From assembly GCF_002197985.1 (NCBI RefSeq), contig NZ_NBYK01000001.1, positions 317,023-381,022 of the forward strand: a stretch of DNA of 64,000 bases, read 5' to 3'. The notes under the pieces are model-generated. The model saw only the letters and a program-made list of their open reading frames with translations, did no database searches and had not been told where the DNA came from. The position numbers were made by a program, and so were the translations under genes. Below, one piece after another: positions 50,763 to 59,464 of the stretch (positions are counted from its first letter, which is position 1; each line of letters begins with the position of its first letter). Origin of the DNA: Halopseudomonas aestusnigri (GTDB lineage Bacteria; Pseudomonadota; Gammaproteobacteria; Pseudomonadales; Pseudomonadaceae).

Positions 50763-51797
50763 ATGATAGAGGCGTCCATACCGGCAGATGAACAGCAGCG
50801 TCTGGCCGCGCTCCGCGCCATGCAACTGCTGGATACACCACCTGATCCGCATATTGATGCGTTGCTGCGCATCGCCCAGCGGCTGTTTGGCGTAGGTAGC
50901 GCGCTGGTGAGCCTGATTGACACTGATCGCCAGTGGTTCAAGGGGCGCATCGGAGCGACGAATCTTGAAGGGCCGCGCAACGTTTCGTTCTGCGGTCACA
51001 CCATTCTGTCCGACGATATTCTCTACGTGCAGGATGCGCACGCCGATGAGCGCTTTTTCGATAATCCGGCCGTAACCGGCTATCCGTTTGTGCGTTTTTA
51101 TGCGGGCATTGCTCTGCATGCGCCCGATGGCAGCAGGATCGGCTCGTTCTGCGTGCACGATACCGCGCCGCGTGAGCTGACCGACAGCGAACGTGAGGCG
51201 ATGGGCGACTTTCAACAGTTGCTGGAGGCCCTGTTTGTTGCGCATCAGTTGCGCATGGATGCGGCCTGGCTGCAGGAGGCGCTGGGTGCGGCCGAGCGGC
51301 GGGCGCTGATTGATCCATTGACCCAGTTGTGGAACCGTCAGGGGTTGCGCACCATGTTGCCTGCGATCATCAGTCGTGCCGAGCGCGAGGGGTTGCTGGT
51401 CGGTTTTGTGTATGGCGATCTGGATCATTTCAAGCGGATCAATGATGAGCGTGGGCACGCTGGTGGTGACCAAGTGCTGATTCAGGCCGGCCAGCGCATG
51501 GTGGCGACGATTCGTCCGCACGACCTGGCATTGCGGCTGGGCGGCGAGGAGCTGGCGGTATTAGCGCTGGTACAGGGTCAGGATGAGCTGGATACCGTTG
51601 CAGAGCGTTTGCGCGAGAGTTTTTGTCGCCACGCCTTCGAGCTGGAAGATGGTCCGCTGGAGGTCACCATCAGCCTTGGGACCGCATTGGCCGCAGCGCA
51701 GGATGTGGATGGCGCTGCTCAGAATCTCATCGCCCGTGCTGATGCTGCACTTTACCGGGCAAAGCGTGAGGGGCGTAACCGTGTGGTTCGCGGTTAG
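50763..51797 (+). CDS. GAF-GGDEF diguanylate cyclase
   Basis: This 344-residue soluble protein has an N-terminal GAF domain (about 25-165) with CGHTI and FYAGIAL, of the type seen in many GGDEF sensors. A short helical linker leads to a GGDEF domain (about 180-340). The active-site motif is GGEEL (260-264), an allowed variant of GGEEF. RPHD (251-254) five residues before it is an intact inhibitory I-site, which predicts an active, product-inhibited cyclase. The chosen ATG has GGGAGAAGAG upstream; an earlier ATG at 50727 is possible. It converges with cmoM, and the stops overlap. Confidence 0.92.
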   Translation: MIEASIPADEQQRLAALRAMQLLDTPPDPHIDALLRIAQRLFGVGSALVSLIDTDRQWFKGRIGATNLEGPRNVSFCGHTILSDDILYVQDAHADERFFDNPAVTGYPFVRFYAGIALHAPDGSRIGSFCVHDTAPRELTDSEREAMGDFQQLLEALFVAHQLRMDAAWLQEALGAAERRALIDPLTQLWNRQGLRTMLPAIISRAEREGLLVGFVYGDLDHFKRINDERGHAGGDQVLIQAGQRMVATIRPHDLALRLGGEELAVLALVQGQDELDTVAERLRESFCRHAFELEDGPLEVTISLGTALAAAQDVDGAAQNLIARADAALYRAKREGRNRVVRG

Positions 51798-52579
51798 TCG
51801 AGCGTAGTAGCCGGGCGCAGCCACCAGTGCAGGTAGCGCCCCAGATGCTGGTAGGCAGGATGCTGGCTGTAGCGCAGCTCGTATTCAATCAGATCTTCGA
51901 GGCTGCTGTTACTGCAGAAGGGCTCCGGCATGTAGTCATAGAACACCCGTACGCCGCTGGTGGCCAGGCAGTTAAGGCTCGCCGCGGCGATCCAGTGCAT
52001 GGCGTCACGCGGGTCAATCGGCTGCTGCGGTGTCAGCCCGCTCGTGCCCTGGCCGGACAACGGCTTCTTGCGCAGCTTTTTGAACTGACCCTTGACCAGA
52101 TTCTTGTAGATCAGTGCGTCGCGGTTGTAGAACGCGAGGGATAGCGCGCCGGCGGGCTGCACGAGGGCGGCCAGTTGCTGCAGCGCCTGCGCCGGGTCGG
52201 CCAGCCATTCCAGTACCGCATGACAGATTACCAAGTCATACCGTTCACCCTGCGCGGCGAGATCTTGCAGCGGCGCCTGCATGAAGCGTACGGGCAGGGC
52301 GGGGTTGCTGGCGTTGATGCGCTCACGGGCCGCATCAAGCATCGCTTCTGAAGGTTCTGCAACGGTGAGCTGATGGCCGAGGCCGGCCAGCCAGCTGCTG
52401 ATCTGGCCAAGTCCGGCGCCAATGTCGAGAATGCGCAGCGGCGATTCTGCCTGCAGCAATGCCGGCAGCCATTGCTGCAGGTCGCGCTGCAACACGGCCA
52501 GACGAATGGCACCCTTGGGGCTGTCATAGATGCGCTGGGCGAAACGGGCGCCCAGGTGGTCAAAGTAGCGGTCGGTCAT
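51794..52579 (-). CDS. cmoM: tRNA 5-carboxymethoxyuridine methyltransferase
   Basis: CmoM (261 residues) methylates cmo5U34 to mcmo5U34 in certain tRNAs. It matches E. coli CmoM (SmtA) along its length: MTDRYFDHLGARFAQRIY at the start, SAM-binding LDIGAGLGQISSWLA, ICHAVLEWLADP, ALSLAFYN, and the C-terminal SGVRVFYDYM with LEDLIEYELRYSQ and LGRYLH. A longer start at 52603 is in frame, but it lies in the T run of the ppa terminator, so 52579 is preferred. Confidence 0.9.
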   Translation of the reverse strand: MTDRYFDHLGARFAQRIYDSPKGAIRLAVLQRDLQQWLPALLQAESPLRILDIGAGLGQISSWLAGLGHQLTVAEPSEAMLDAARERINASNPALPVRFMQAPLQDLAAQGERYDLVICHAVLEWLADPAQALQQLAALVQPAGALSLAFYNRDALIYKNLVKGQFKKLRKKPLSGQGTSGLTPQQPIDPRDAMHWIAAASLNCLATSGVRVFYDYMPEPFCSNSSLEDLIEYELRYSQHPAYQHLGRYLHWWLRPATTLD

Positions 52580-52603
52580 GGCGAGACTCTGCCGTGCAGG
52601 CAT

Positions 52604-52632
52604 AAAAAAAGCCAGCTTGTGGCCGGCTTTTT
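52604..52632 (-). terminator. Terminator after ppa
   Basis: On the minus strand AAAGCCGGC and GCTGGCTTT form a nine-base-pair stem (one G-T) followed by seven T. It separates ppa from cmoM, whose start lies only 24 bp further. Confidence 0.85.
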
Positions 52633-52647
52633 AGCGGGGCGAAACGC

Positions 52648-53175
52648 TTATTTTTGGTAAGCGTTTACAGCCTTGACGATTTCCGCGCGGGCTTCATCAG
52701 CGCCGCCCCAGCGGTCAATCTTGACCCACTTGCCGGGTTCGAGATCCTTGTAGTTCTCGAAGAAGTGCTGGATTTGCTGGATCAGCAGTTCCGGCAGGTC
52801 GGTGTATTCCTTGATATCGCGGTACAGCACGCTCAGCTTGTCGTGCGGGACGGCGATCAGTTTGGCATCTCCGCCGCCATCGTCGGTCATGTGCAGAACG
52901 CCAACCGGGCGTGCACGGATGACTGCGCCGGGAGCGACCGGATGCGGGGTAACGACCAGCACGTCCAGCGGATCGCCGTCGTCAGCCAGGGTGTTCGGGA
53001 TGTAGCCGTAGTTGGCCGGGTAGAACATCGGGGTGGCCATGAAGCGATCAACGAACAGGGTGCTGCTGTCCTTGTCGATCTCGTACTTGATCGGCGCATG
53101 GTTGGCTGGGATTTCGATAGCGACGTAGATGTCGTTGGGAATGTCTTTGCCGGCGGGGATCTTGTCGTAGCTCAT
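52648..53175 (-). CDS. ppa: Inorganic pyrophosphatase
   Basis: Ppa (175 residues) hydrolyses pyrophosphate to drive biosynthesis. Family I signatures are visible: [26 protein letters not shown], and the metal-binding [12 protein letters not shown]. Length and order match the E. coli enzyme. The gap to the GNAT gene (184 bp) contains a GC-rich hairpin near 53322-53353 and nothing else I can name. Confidence 0.97.
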   Translation of the reverse strand: MSYDKIPAGKDIPNDIYVAIEIPANHAPIKYEIDKDSSTLFVDRFMATPMFYPANYGYIPNTLADDGDPLDVLVVTPHPVAPGAVIRARPVGVLHMTDDGGGDAKLIAVPHDKLSVLYRDIKEYTDLPELLIQQIQHFFENYKDLEPGKWVKIDRWGGADEARAEIVKAVNAYQK

Positions 53176-53359
53176 GGGTTACCTGAGGGGCCATAGTTGA
53201 AAACTGGCCGGCATTATAGGCGCATCGCCGGCCGATACCAAGCAAAAACGGGGTGAACCTTGGTCGTAGATGTGCTCTGGCCGAGAGTGTCGGCCACGGC
53301 TGTCGGGAAATGGGCGCACAAGCGCCGCCACGCGTGCATCGGCGCGGCGGCGCAGGGCG

Positions 53360-53806
53360 TCAGAGTTTCAGTGCGAAGTACATGAAATCGTGGTCGTTGG
53401 AGAAGCCCAGCGAGCGATACAGACTTTGTGCAGCCACGTTTTCCTCGCCGGTCATCACGGTCATTCGCTTGACCCCGGCCTCGCGCGCCATGTTCTTGGC
53501 GTGATTGATCAGCTTGTCGGCAACCAGTTGACGACGCGCCTCCTCGGTGACGTAGATGCCTTTGAGTACCCAGCTGGCCGCAAGCGTCAGGGCCGAGAAA
53601 CTGGGAATGAACTGGCAAAAGCCGAGGGCCTTGCCGCTGTCTTCATCCTCGGCGATCAGAATGATGGCCTGTTCGTGTACCAGCCGCGCTTCGAGGAAGC
53701 GGCGCGATGCCTCGGGCAGCGGCGGCTGGCCGTAGAACTCGCGGTACTTGATAAAGAGCGGCGTCACCTCGTCGAGTCGATCGATATCAGCCTGGACTAT
53801 GCGCAT
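53360..53806 (-). CDS. GNAT family N-acetyltransferase
   Basis: This 148-residue protein has the GNAT fold: MRIVQADIDRLDEVTPLF at the start, the beta-bulge segment ALGFCQFIPSFSAL, VLKGIYVTEEARRQLVADKLINHA as motif A with a weakened Q/RxxGxG loop, and the ENVAAQSLYRSLGF motif B. The acceptor is unknown. Two copies of TGGTCATTAA lie upstream, 29 bp apart. Confidence 0.85.
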   Translation of the reverse strand: MRIVQADIDRLDEVTPLFIKYREFYGQPPLPEASRRFLEARLVHEQAIILIAEDEDSGKALGFCQFIPSFSALTLAASWVLKGIYVTEEARRQLVADKLINHAKNMAREAGVKRMTVMTGEENVAAQSLYRSLGFSNDHDFMYFALKL

Positions 53807-54143
53807 ACGAGTGCTCCAATTATGGTCATTAAGTGGCTGGCAGGTTTTGGGTGGTCATTAACAGCATCGTGCATCAGTACTTTTGAATCTGCAATCGCAG
53901 GCCCCTAAAAAAGCCGGGATGCGGTGCTTGCGGGCAAACAGACGCGTTGTGCCGGCCGGCTTTTGGAGCGCTGTCGCGCGGCGGCAGGCGTTCAGGTGGT
54001 TCCGATGCTTGACATACTGCCGGCCGTCGCCATGCTGTTGCGCTTTCAGCTTTCAGCTTTCAGCTTTCAGCTTTCAGCTTTCAGCTTTCAGCTTTCAGCT
54101 TTCAGCGTAAGCTGTAGCCATTCGATTGTGACAAGGACATTTC
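53807..54143. other. 337-bp GNAT-mpl spacer
   Basis: This divergent spacer holds, in order: a direct repeat TGGTCATTAA (53823-53832 and 53852-53861); an inverted repeat AAAAGCCGG/CCGGCTTTT (53909-53917 and 53956-53964) that looks like a terminator with a long loop; a possible mpl promoter starting TTGACA (54009-54014) with CATGCT 16 bp on; and the nine-copy heptad array just before mpl. I see no credible gene in it. Confidence 0.6.
54043..54105. repeat. Perfect 9-copy heptad tandem repeat upstream of mpl
   Basis: CTTTCAG is repeated nine times (63 bp) and ends 38 bp before the mpl start. Phase-shifted, it is AGCT-TTC, differing from the rpsF array (AGCT-TCC) at one position, with the same copy number. 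If the TTGACA at 54009 is the mpl promoter, the array lies in the mpl 5' leader. Confidence 0.95.
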
Positions 54144-55505
54144 ATGCATCTCCACATTCTCGGCATCTGCGGTACGTTCATGGGGTCGCTGGCGTTGCTG
54201 GCACGCGAACTGGGCCATCAGGTCAGCGGCTCGGATGCCAACGTCTATCCGCCGATGAGTACCCAGCTCAGCGAACAGGGTATTGCCTTGCAGGAGGGGT
54301 ACCGTCCCGAGCATCTGCAGCCGGCCCCGGACATGGTCATCGTCGGCAACGCCATGGCCCGCGGCAACCCGGCGGTGGAGTACATGCTGGATCAGGGCAT
54401 GCCTTACATGTCCGGCCCCGAATGGCTGGCGCGGCATGTGTTGCAGGATCGCTGGGTACTGGCGGTAGCCGGCACCCATGGCAAAACCTCGACCTCCAGT
54501 CTGCTGGCCTGGCTGCTGGAAGACGCCGGCATGTCGCCCGGCTTTCTCATCGGTGGGGTGCCGCAGAACTTCGGAATTTCCGCACGCCTGGGGGGCACGC
54601 CGTTCTTCGTCGTCGAGGCGGATGAATACGACAGCGCCTTCTTCGACAAACGCTCCAAGTTCGTGCACTACCGTCCACGCACGGCGGTGCTGAACAATCT
54701 TGAATTTGACCATGCCGATATTTTCCCGGATCTGGCTGCCATCGAGCGGCAGTTTCATCACCTTGTGCGGACAGTACCGGCCTCGGGATTGATCATTCAT
54801 CCGCAGCAGGACGAGGCGCTGCAGCGCGTCATCGGAATGGGCTGCTGGACGCCGTGCCAGACTACCGGCGAGGGTGGCAACTGGCAGGCACGGCTGCTGA
54901 GTGACGACGGCTCGCGCTTTGAAGTCTGGCTCGATGGGGAGCTGCAGGGCGTCGCCGAATGGCAGCAGACCGGCCAGCATAGCGTTGCCAACGCGCTGTC
55001 GGCGCTTGCGGCCGCGCGTCACGTTGGCGTGACGCCAGCGCAGGGTATCGCTTCGCTTGGCGGGTTCCGCAATGCCAAGCGGCGCATGGAAAAACTGGCC
55101 GAGATCAATGGCATCAGCGTCTACGATGACTTTGCCCATCACCCAACGGCGATTGCGACCACGCTGGCCGGTATTCGGGCGCAGATCGGTGACGCGCCGT
55201 TGATTGCGGTAATTGAACCGCGCTCCAATACCATGCGTCTGGGCAGTCACATGGCTGCTTTGCCGGCCAGCGTTCGTGATGCCTCGCAGGTGTTCTGGTA
55301 TCAGCCGGCAGGGCTGGACTGGTCGCTTGAGAGCGTGGTTGCAGACAGCCCTGTACCGGCGCAGGTGGCCAGTGATCTGGATGCCATTGTCGAGCGGGTG
55401 GTCGCTGCGGCGACCCCGCAAACACGGGTGGTGGTGATGAGTAACGGTGGCTTTGGTGGTATTCATCAGCGCCTGATTCAGGCCCTGGAGGCGCGCCATG
55501 GTTGA
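54144..55505 (+). CDS. mpl: UDP-N-acetylmuramate:L-Ala-gamma-D-Glu-meso-DAP ligase
   Basis: Mpl (453 residues) recycles the cell-wall tripeptide by joining it to UDP-MurNAc. It is a Mur-ligase-family protein: N-terminal nucleotide-binding part ([20 protein letters not shown]), ATP P-loop [10 protein letters not shown] (about 109-118), central motif [18 protein letters not shown], and C-terminal domain with [11 protein letters not shown] and [10 protein letters not shown]. It overlaps ubiX by eight bases. Confidence 0.96.
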   Translation: MHLHILGICGTFMGSLALLARELGHQVSGSDANVYPPMSTQLSEQGIALQEGYRPEHLQPAPDMVIVGNAMARGNPAVEYMLDQGMPYMSGPEWLARHVLQDRWVLAVAGTHGKTSTSSLLAWLLEDAGMSPGFLIGGVPQNFGISARLGGTPFFVVEADEYDSAFFDKRSKFVHYRPRTAVLNNLEFDHADIFPDLAAIERQFHHLVRTVPASGLIIHPQQDEALQRVIGMGCWTPCQTTGEGGNWQARLLSDDGSRFEVWLDGELQGVAEWQQTGQHSVANALSALAAARHVGVTPAQGIASLGGFRNAKRRMEKLAEINGISVYDDFAHHPTAIATTLAGIRAQIGDAPLIAVIEPRSNTMRLGSHMAALPASVRDASQVFWYQPAGLDWSLESVVADSPVPAQVASDLDAIVERVVAAATPQTRVVVMSNGGFGGIHQRLIQALEARHG

Positions 55506-56100
55506 GCGAGTTACGCTGGCGGTGACAGGTGCTTCGGGCGTGCAGTATGCGATGCGGCTGCTTGGCTGTCTGGTCGAGTCAGGGGTAGAGGTGTCGTTTC
55601 TGATTTCGCAGGCAGCGCAGCTGGTCGCGGCAACGGAAACCGAGTGGCGGTTGCCGCCCAAGCCGCAGGCGCTGGAGCAATACCTGGCCGCGCAGTTCAG
55701 GGCGGCCGAAGGGCAGATCCGGGTGTATGGCAAGCAGGACTGGATGGCGCCGGTGGCTTCGGGCAGCGGCGCGCCAGCGGCGATGGTGGTGTGTCCCTGT
55801 TCGACCGGCACGCTGTCGGCGATTGCAACCGGAGCCAGCAACAACCTGATCGAGCGGGCGGCGGATGTGGCGCTGAAGGAGCGGCGCAAACTGATTCTGG
55901 TACCACGCGAGACGCCGTTTTCCAGCATTCATCTGGAAAACATGCTCAAGCTCAGTCAGATGGGGGCGGTCATCATGCCGGCCAGTCCCGGCTTTTATCA
56001 CAAGCCGCAGTCGATTGATGATCTGATCGATTTTGTGGTGGCGCGGATTCTGGGGCAGTTGGGGATGGAGCAGGCACTTATCCCGCGCTGGGGAGAGTAG
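55498..56100 (+). CDS. ubiX: Flavin prenyltransferase UbiX
   Basis: UbiX (200 residues) attaches a prenyl group to FMN to make the cofactor of the decarboxylase UbiD in ubiquinone synthesis. It has [17 protein letters not shown] for flavin binding, and [25 protein letters not shown] and REAPF-like [14 protein letters not shown] for the prenyl site. The ATG lies within the last codons of mpl. It matches P. aeruginosa UbiX apart from a shorter C-terminus. Confidence 0.95.
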   Translation: MVERVTLAVTGASGVQYAMRLLGCLVESGVEVSFLISQAAQLVAATETEWRLPPKPQALEQYLAAQFRAAEGQIRVYGKQDWMAPVASGSGAPAAMVVCPCSTGTLSAIATGASNNLIERAADVALKERRKLILVPRETPFSSIHLENMLKLSQMGAVIMPASPGFYHKPQSIDDLIDFVVARILGQLGMEQALIPRWGE

Positions 56101-56106
56101 CCCGCG

Positions 56107-56137
56107 ACCCGCGACCCAGCTGTCGTGGGTCGCGGGT
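56107..56137. terminator. 12-bp perfect hairpin between convergent ubiX and maoC-like genes
   Basis: ACCCGCGACCCA-gctgtcg-TGGGTCGCGGGT is a perfect 12-bp stem. It is preceded by a partial duplicate (CCCGCGA twice). There is no T run, so it may act as a non-canonical bidirectional terminator or simply protect 3' ends. Confidence 0.55.
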
Positions 56138-56154
56138 TGCAGCACTTCTCTAAA

Positions 56155-56610
56155 TCAGACGAAGTACAGCGACAGGCCTTCGGAGATGAACGCGGGCTTG
56201 TCGACGCCTTCAATTTCCAGCGTGTTGCGGGCTTTCATCAGCCACTGTCCCGGGTTCTTCTCAGTCACGTCGAGGATGGTGGTGTGCAGACGAACGCGCG
56301 AACCCACGCGCACCGGCTGGATGAAGCGCAGGCTGTCCATACCGTAGTTGACGGCCATTTTCAGGCCTTCCGGGCGCGGCATCAGGCCGGCTGACAGGGC
56401 CGGCAGCAGCGACAGCGACAGGAAGCCGTGGGCGATGGTGCCGCCAAACGGGGTCTGCTTGGCCTTTTCTTCGTCAATGTGGATGAACTGGTGGTCGCCA
56501 GTGCACTCGGCGAACTGGTTGACGCGCTCCTGGTCGATCTGCAGCCAGTCAGAATGGCCCATATCCTTGCCGATCAGGGACGTAAGTTCAGAAACGGGAA
56601 TGGCTTTCAT
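56155..56610 (-). CDS. MaoC-like acyl dehydratase
   Basis: This 151-residue protein has the single hot-dog domain of MaoC/R-hydratases. The active-site Asp-His pair is in CTGDHQFIHID, and the substrate loop is TIAHGFLSLSLLP. It probably hydrates enoyl thioesters. The frame extends upstream but MKAIPVSEL at 56610 has a GGAG site. It is divergent from the LON-domain gene. Confidence 0.88.
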   Translation of the reverse strand: MKAIPVSELTSLIGKDMGHSDWLQIDQERVNQFAECTGDHQFIHIDEEKAKQTPFGGTIAHGFLSLSLLPALSAGLMPRPEGLKMAVNYGMDSLRFIQPVRVGSRVRLHTTILDVTEKNPGQWLMKARNTLEIEGVDKPAFISEGLSLYFV

Positions 56611-56814
56611 CGTGCTCTCCGTGACTCTTATTGTGAGGGTGTGCGTGCCCGCGGCATTGTTGCTACCCTGCCGCAGGAAAATAATGTTCGCAGGCATGGT
56701 TGCAAGTGGGGCGGGCGGCGGTCAATGCAAGCCGGGCTTCCATAGGTTTGCTGAATGATTCGACCACCTGTCGGCAGGCTATGTCGTGTCGCAGTTGATG
56801 GCAAGGGGGATGTT

Positions 56815-57399
56815 GTGAGCGAGCAGGTCGCGCTTTTTCCGCTCAAGACCGTGTTGATGCCGGGCTGTTATCTGGATTTGCAGATATTTGAAGCGCGCTA
56901 TCTCGATATGGTCAGCCGCTGCTTTCGTCAGCAGCAGGGTTTCGTTGTGGTCGGGCTTGAGGAAGGTTCTGAGGTGGGTTCGAGCAACCTGCGTTTCAGC
57001 GCCATTGGCTGCGAGGCGCGGATTATTGACTGGCAGCAGCGCGACAACGGCCTGTTGGGGATTCGTGTCGAGGGGCACCGCCGGGCTCGGCTTGCGCAGG
57101 TCGAGGTGGCCGCCGATGGCTTGGTATGTGCTGAAGCACAGTGGTTGCCGGAGGCCCTCGATGCGCCGCTGGAGGCCGAGCACGACGAGTTGCTGGCGTT
57201 GCACGCGGCTTTGCTGGAACACCCGCTGATCAGCAATCTGCAGATGCCGGCGGTTGCCGAGAGTCAGCAGGCGCTCGCCTGGCAGCTGGGCTATCTGCTG
57301 CCGCTCAGCATGGAGCAGAAGACCTCGTTGCTGGCAATGGCGCCGCCATTGGAGCGGCTTGATCAGATTGGTGACTGGCTGGCGCAGATGCAGGCATAA
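56815..57399 (+). CDS. LON substrate-binding domain protein
   Basis: This 194-residue protein consists only of the N-terminal (PUA-like) domain of Lon protease: VALFPLKTVLMPGCYLDLQIFEARYLDMV at the start, then GIRVEGHRRARLAQVE. The ATPase and protease parts of Lon are absent, which is normal for this stand-alone family; function is unknown. The start is GTG with AGGGGG upstream, rather than the earlier ATG at 56755. Confidence 0.88.
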   Translation: MSEQVALFPLKTVLMPGCYLDLQIFEARYLDMVSRCFRQQQGFVVVGLEEGSEVGSSNLRFSAIGCEARIIDWQQRDNGLLGIRVEGHRRARLAQVEVAADGLVCAEAQWLPEALDAPLEAEHDELLALHAALLEHPLISNLQMPAVAESQQALAWQLGYLLPLSMEQKTSLLAMAPPLERLDQIGDWLAQMQA

Positions 57400-57402
57400 A
57401 GG

Positions 57403-58614
57403 CTACGGCGCCGTCAGCAGCAACCAGCATGCGACCAGATAAGGCCAGGATGCGACCAGCAGTCTTGCCAGGGGCGGCATTGGTGCCAGCGGGCTGGCGC
57501 GCTGGACCAGCCAGCTGGACAGCAGCACTGCACTGCTGGCGCACAGCAGGCTGCTCAGCAGCGCCATCGGATCGGCAACCTGTTGCAGCAGCAGGTTGCT
57601 GTCGAGTAGCGCCAGCAGTGGCAACGGATAGAGTAACCAGCTGACCCGGGTCCAGAATCCCTGCCCCCGGTTGCAAAGCACGATGCTGACTCCCAGCATG
57701 GCCGTGATCAGGGCGGCAATGCTGCTGGCCGCAGACAGCTCCGCCAGCCAGCTCAGAGCAAGGGTCAGCGTCAGGGCGAGCAGAAGCAGCCAGCACGCGC
57801 CCCATTGCCGGGCCAGCAGCAGGCTCAGAGGGATCGGCAGGGCCAGCAGTAGCACCTCCGGCTGTGGCCGGGCAAGCGCTGGCAGGCCAGGCAGCTGCAG
57901 GTGCTCCCGGCTGGCAACCAGAGTGGCGCTGAATACATCCAGTGTGTGCTGCTGCAGGATCAGCACCAGCAGTGCCAGCAGGCACAGGCCGGCAGCTGCC
58001 AGCGGGCTCCAGCGGCGCTGCCAGCGCAACAGGTAAAGGCTACCGCCCAGCACAATCGCGGCGCCGGCGGCCAGGTTCAGCGCCTGGCCCCAGAACAGTG
58101 GGGGGACGGCCCAGCTTGCTGCCTGCCCTGCGGTGTAGCCGGGAATAAGGTAAGCAGGCGCCCAAGCCAGAGCCGAAAGAACGTTGATGGCGATAAAGCG
58201 CCAGGCAGGCATGTCGAACATGCCGGCGATCATCGGGATGATCGGGCGCAGCGGGCCGATAAAGCGGCCAAGTACCACGCTCAGCCAGCCGTAGCGGCGG
58301 AAAAAGCGCTCCCCCTGGTCAATCCACTGCGGATTGCGCCGGAACAGCGGGAGGCGGCGAATGTCCTGATGAAACCAGCGGCCCAGGGCAAAGCTGAGCA
58401 AGTCGCCCAGCACGGCTCCGGCAAAGGCCCAGATGACGGCCTCGGTCAGTGATACGCCGGCGCCCGCTGCCAGTGCGGAAATGGCGAACAGCAGGAAGAC
58501 GCCCGGCACCACCAGTCCGGCTACCGCCAGCGATTCGGTGAGCGAGACCAGGAAAATGGCAATGCCGAGCCACTGCTGGTGGTTTGACAGCCAGTCTGTG
58601 AGGGAACTCAGCAT
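57403..58614 (-). CDS. DedA family membrane protein with extended C-terminal membrane region
   Basis: The first 190 residues match DedA (VTT domain): VPGVFLLFAISALAAG, GAVLGDLLSFALGRWF and the hallmark GRFIGPLRPIIPMIAGMF. DedA proteins include flippases for undecaprenyl phosphate and phosphatidylethanolamine. The next 210 residues add about seven more hydrophobic segments, which typical 200-residue DedA proteins lack. No phosphatase motif (KxxxxxxRP) is visible in the extension. Its start overlaps the mpg stop by seven bases. Confidence 0.85.
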   Translation of the reverse strand: MLSSLTDWLSNHQQWLGIAIFLVSLTESLAVAGLVVPGVFLLFAISALAAGAGVSLTEAVIWAFAGAVLGDLLSFALGRWFHQDIRRLPLFRRNPQWIDQGERFFRRYGWLSVVLGRFIGPLRPIIPMIAGMFDMPAWRFIAINVLSALAWAPAYLIPGYTAGQAASWAVPPLFWGQALNLAAGAAIVLGGSLYLLRWQRRWSPLAAAGLCLLALLVLILQQHTLDVFSATLVASREHLQLPGLPALARPQPEVLLLALPIPLSLLLARQWGACWLLLLALTLTLALSWLAELSAASSIAALITAMLGVSIVLCNRGQGFWTRVSWLLYPLPLLALLDSNLLLQQVADPMALLSSLLCASSAVLLSSWLVQRASPLAPMPPLARLLVASWPYLVACWLLLTAP

Positions 58615-59342
58615 GTCACATCCCCTTTGCTGGCGCTGGCCTGAGCCTGTGCATGATCCAGCATCCGATAGTCGCGGCCGGGCAGTCGGCTGCGCCCCAG
58701 CGGGTTGCGAGTGCAGTGCGGGGCATAGGCAGCGTCTACCCAGCGATACGGCAGATGTTCATCGCGGCCGCTCGGAATGCCGAGGCGAGGAGCCTGAATC
58801 ACCTGCTCGGGGCGGTAGCCGTCATCCTCAATCAGCAGCCAGTCTGCATCGAACCTGCGGGCGTTCCATTCCGGTACCCGAATGGCCAGCGAGCGACACA
58901 GCAGCGTCTGTCCGGCGCACAGGCGCTCGGGCTGGCGTGGCTGGCCGTTGCGCTGTGGGTTGAGTTGTTGCATGCGCGTGAGGCTGCTTGGCGGGCTGAT
59001 GGCGTCGACGACCGGATGCGCTGATTTGAGCAGTACGCCGCAGCCTTCGCCCAGCGCGCTGCAATTCATCGAGTCGCCGCCACGGGCGTAGTACATGTAA
59101 ATGGTGCCAGGGTCCATGAACAGGGCGCGCCGGGCCTGGGTGAACCCCAGCGACGCGTGGCTGCCACGCTCTTCCAGCAGGTACGCCTCGGTCTCGATGA
59201 TGCGGGCGGCCAGCCACTGGTCGCCGAGCCGCCGGCGAATCACTTTGCCCAGTAGCGCAACCGCCAGCTCGCGGGCGTCTCGCTGAAAGAAACGCTCTGG
59301 CAACGGGGTCGGGGAGGCTGTGCTGGTGCGGGTATCGGGCAT
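58608..59342 (-). CDS. mpg: 3-methyladenine DNA glycosylase (AAG/MPG family)
   Basis: This 244-residue protein removes alkylated purines from DNA. Family motifs are RIIETEAYL, DPGTIYMYYARGG, CVLLKSAHP-like GVLLKSAHP and the C-terminal LPYRWVDAAY. The chosen ATG at 59342 lacks a good ribosome-binding site; the frame starts earlier at 59438 but its first 32 residues look non-coding. It is upstream of the DedA gene and divergent from proA. Confidence 0.88.
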   Translation of the reverse strand: MPDTRTSTASPTPLPERFFQRDARELAVALLGKVIRRRLGDQWLAARIIETEAYLLEERGSHASLGFTQARRALFMDPGTIYMYYARGGDSMNCSALGEGCGVLLKSAHPVVDAISPPSSLTRMQQLNPQRNGQPRQPERLCAGQTLLCRSLAIRVPEWNARRFDADWLLIEDDGYRPEQVIQAPRLGIPSGRDEHLPYRWVDAAYAPHCTRNPLGRSRLPGRDYRMLDHAQAQASASKGDVTC

Positions 59343-59401
59343 GGGGTCATGGTAGCAGGGGTTGGATGACACATTGAATTGCACAGCGACCGCAGGCGGC
59401 G

Positions 59402-59431
59402 CTGTCAAGCCAATGGCGAGCCCGCTATAAT
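59402..59431 (+). promoter_or_regulatory. Promoter of the proA operon
   Basis: TATAAT (59426-59431) lies 18 bp after CTGTCA (59402-59407), four of six to the -35 consensus. It lies 33 bp upstream of the proA start and likely drives proA through mrdA. Confidence 0.6.
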
Positions 59432-59464
59432 GCCGCATTTGGCCAGACAGGGGCAGGTGACAGC

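Noticed and set aside
53214-53618. 134-residue minus-strand frame between ppa and the GNAT gene
   Set aside because: It overlaps the GNAT gene in another frame and has no recognisable motif or ribosome-binding site.
54043-54105. CRISPR array
   Set aside because: Units are seven bases with no unique spacers; there are no cas genes.
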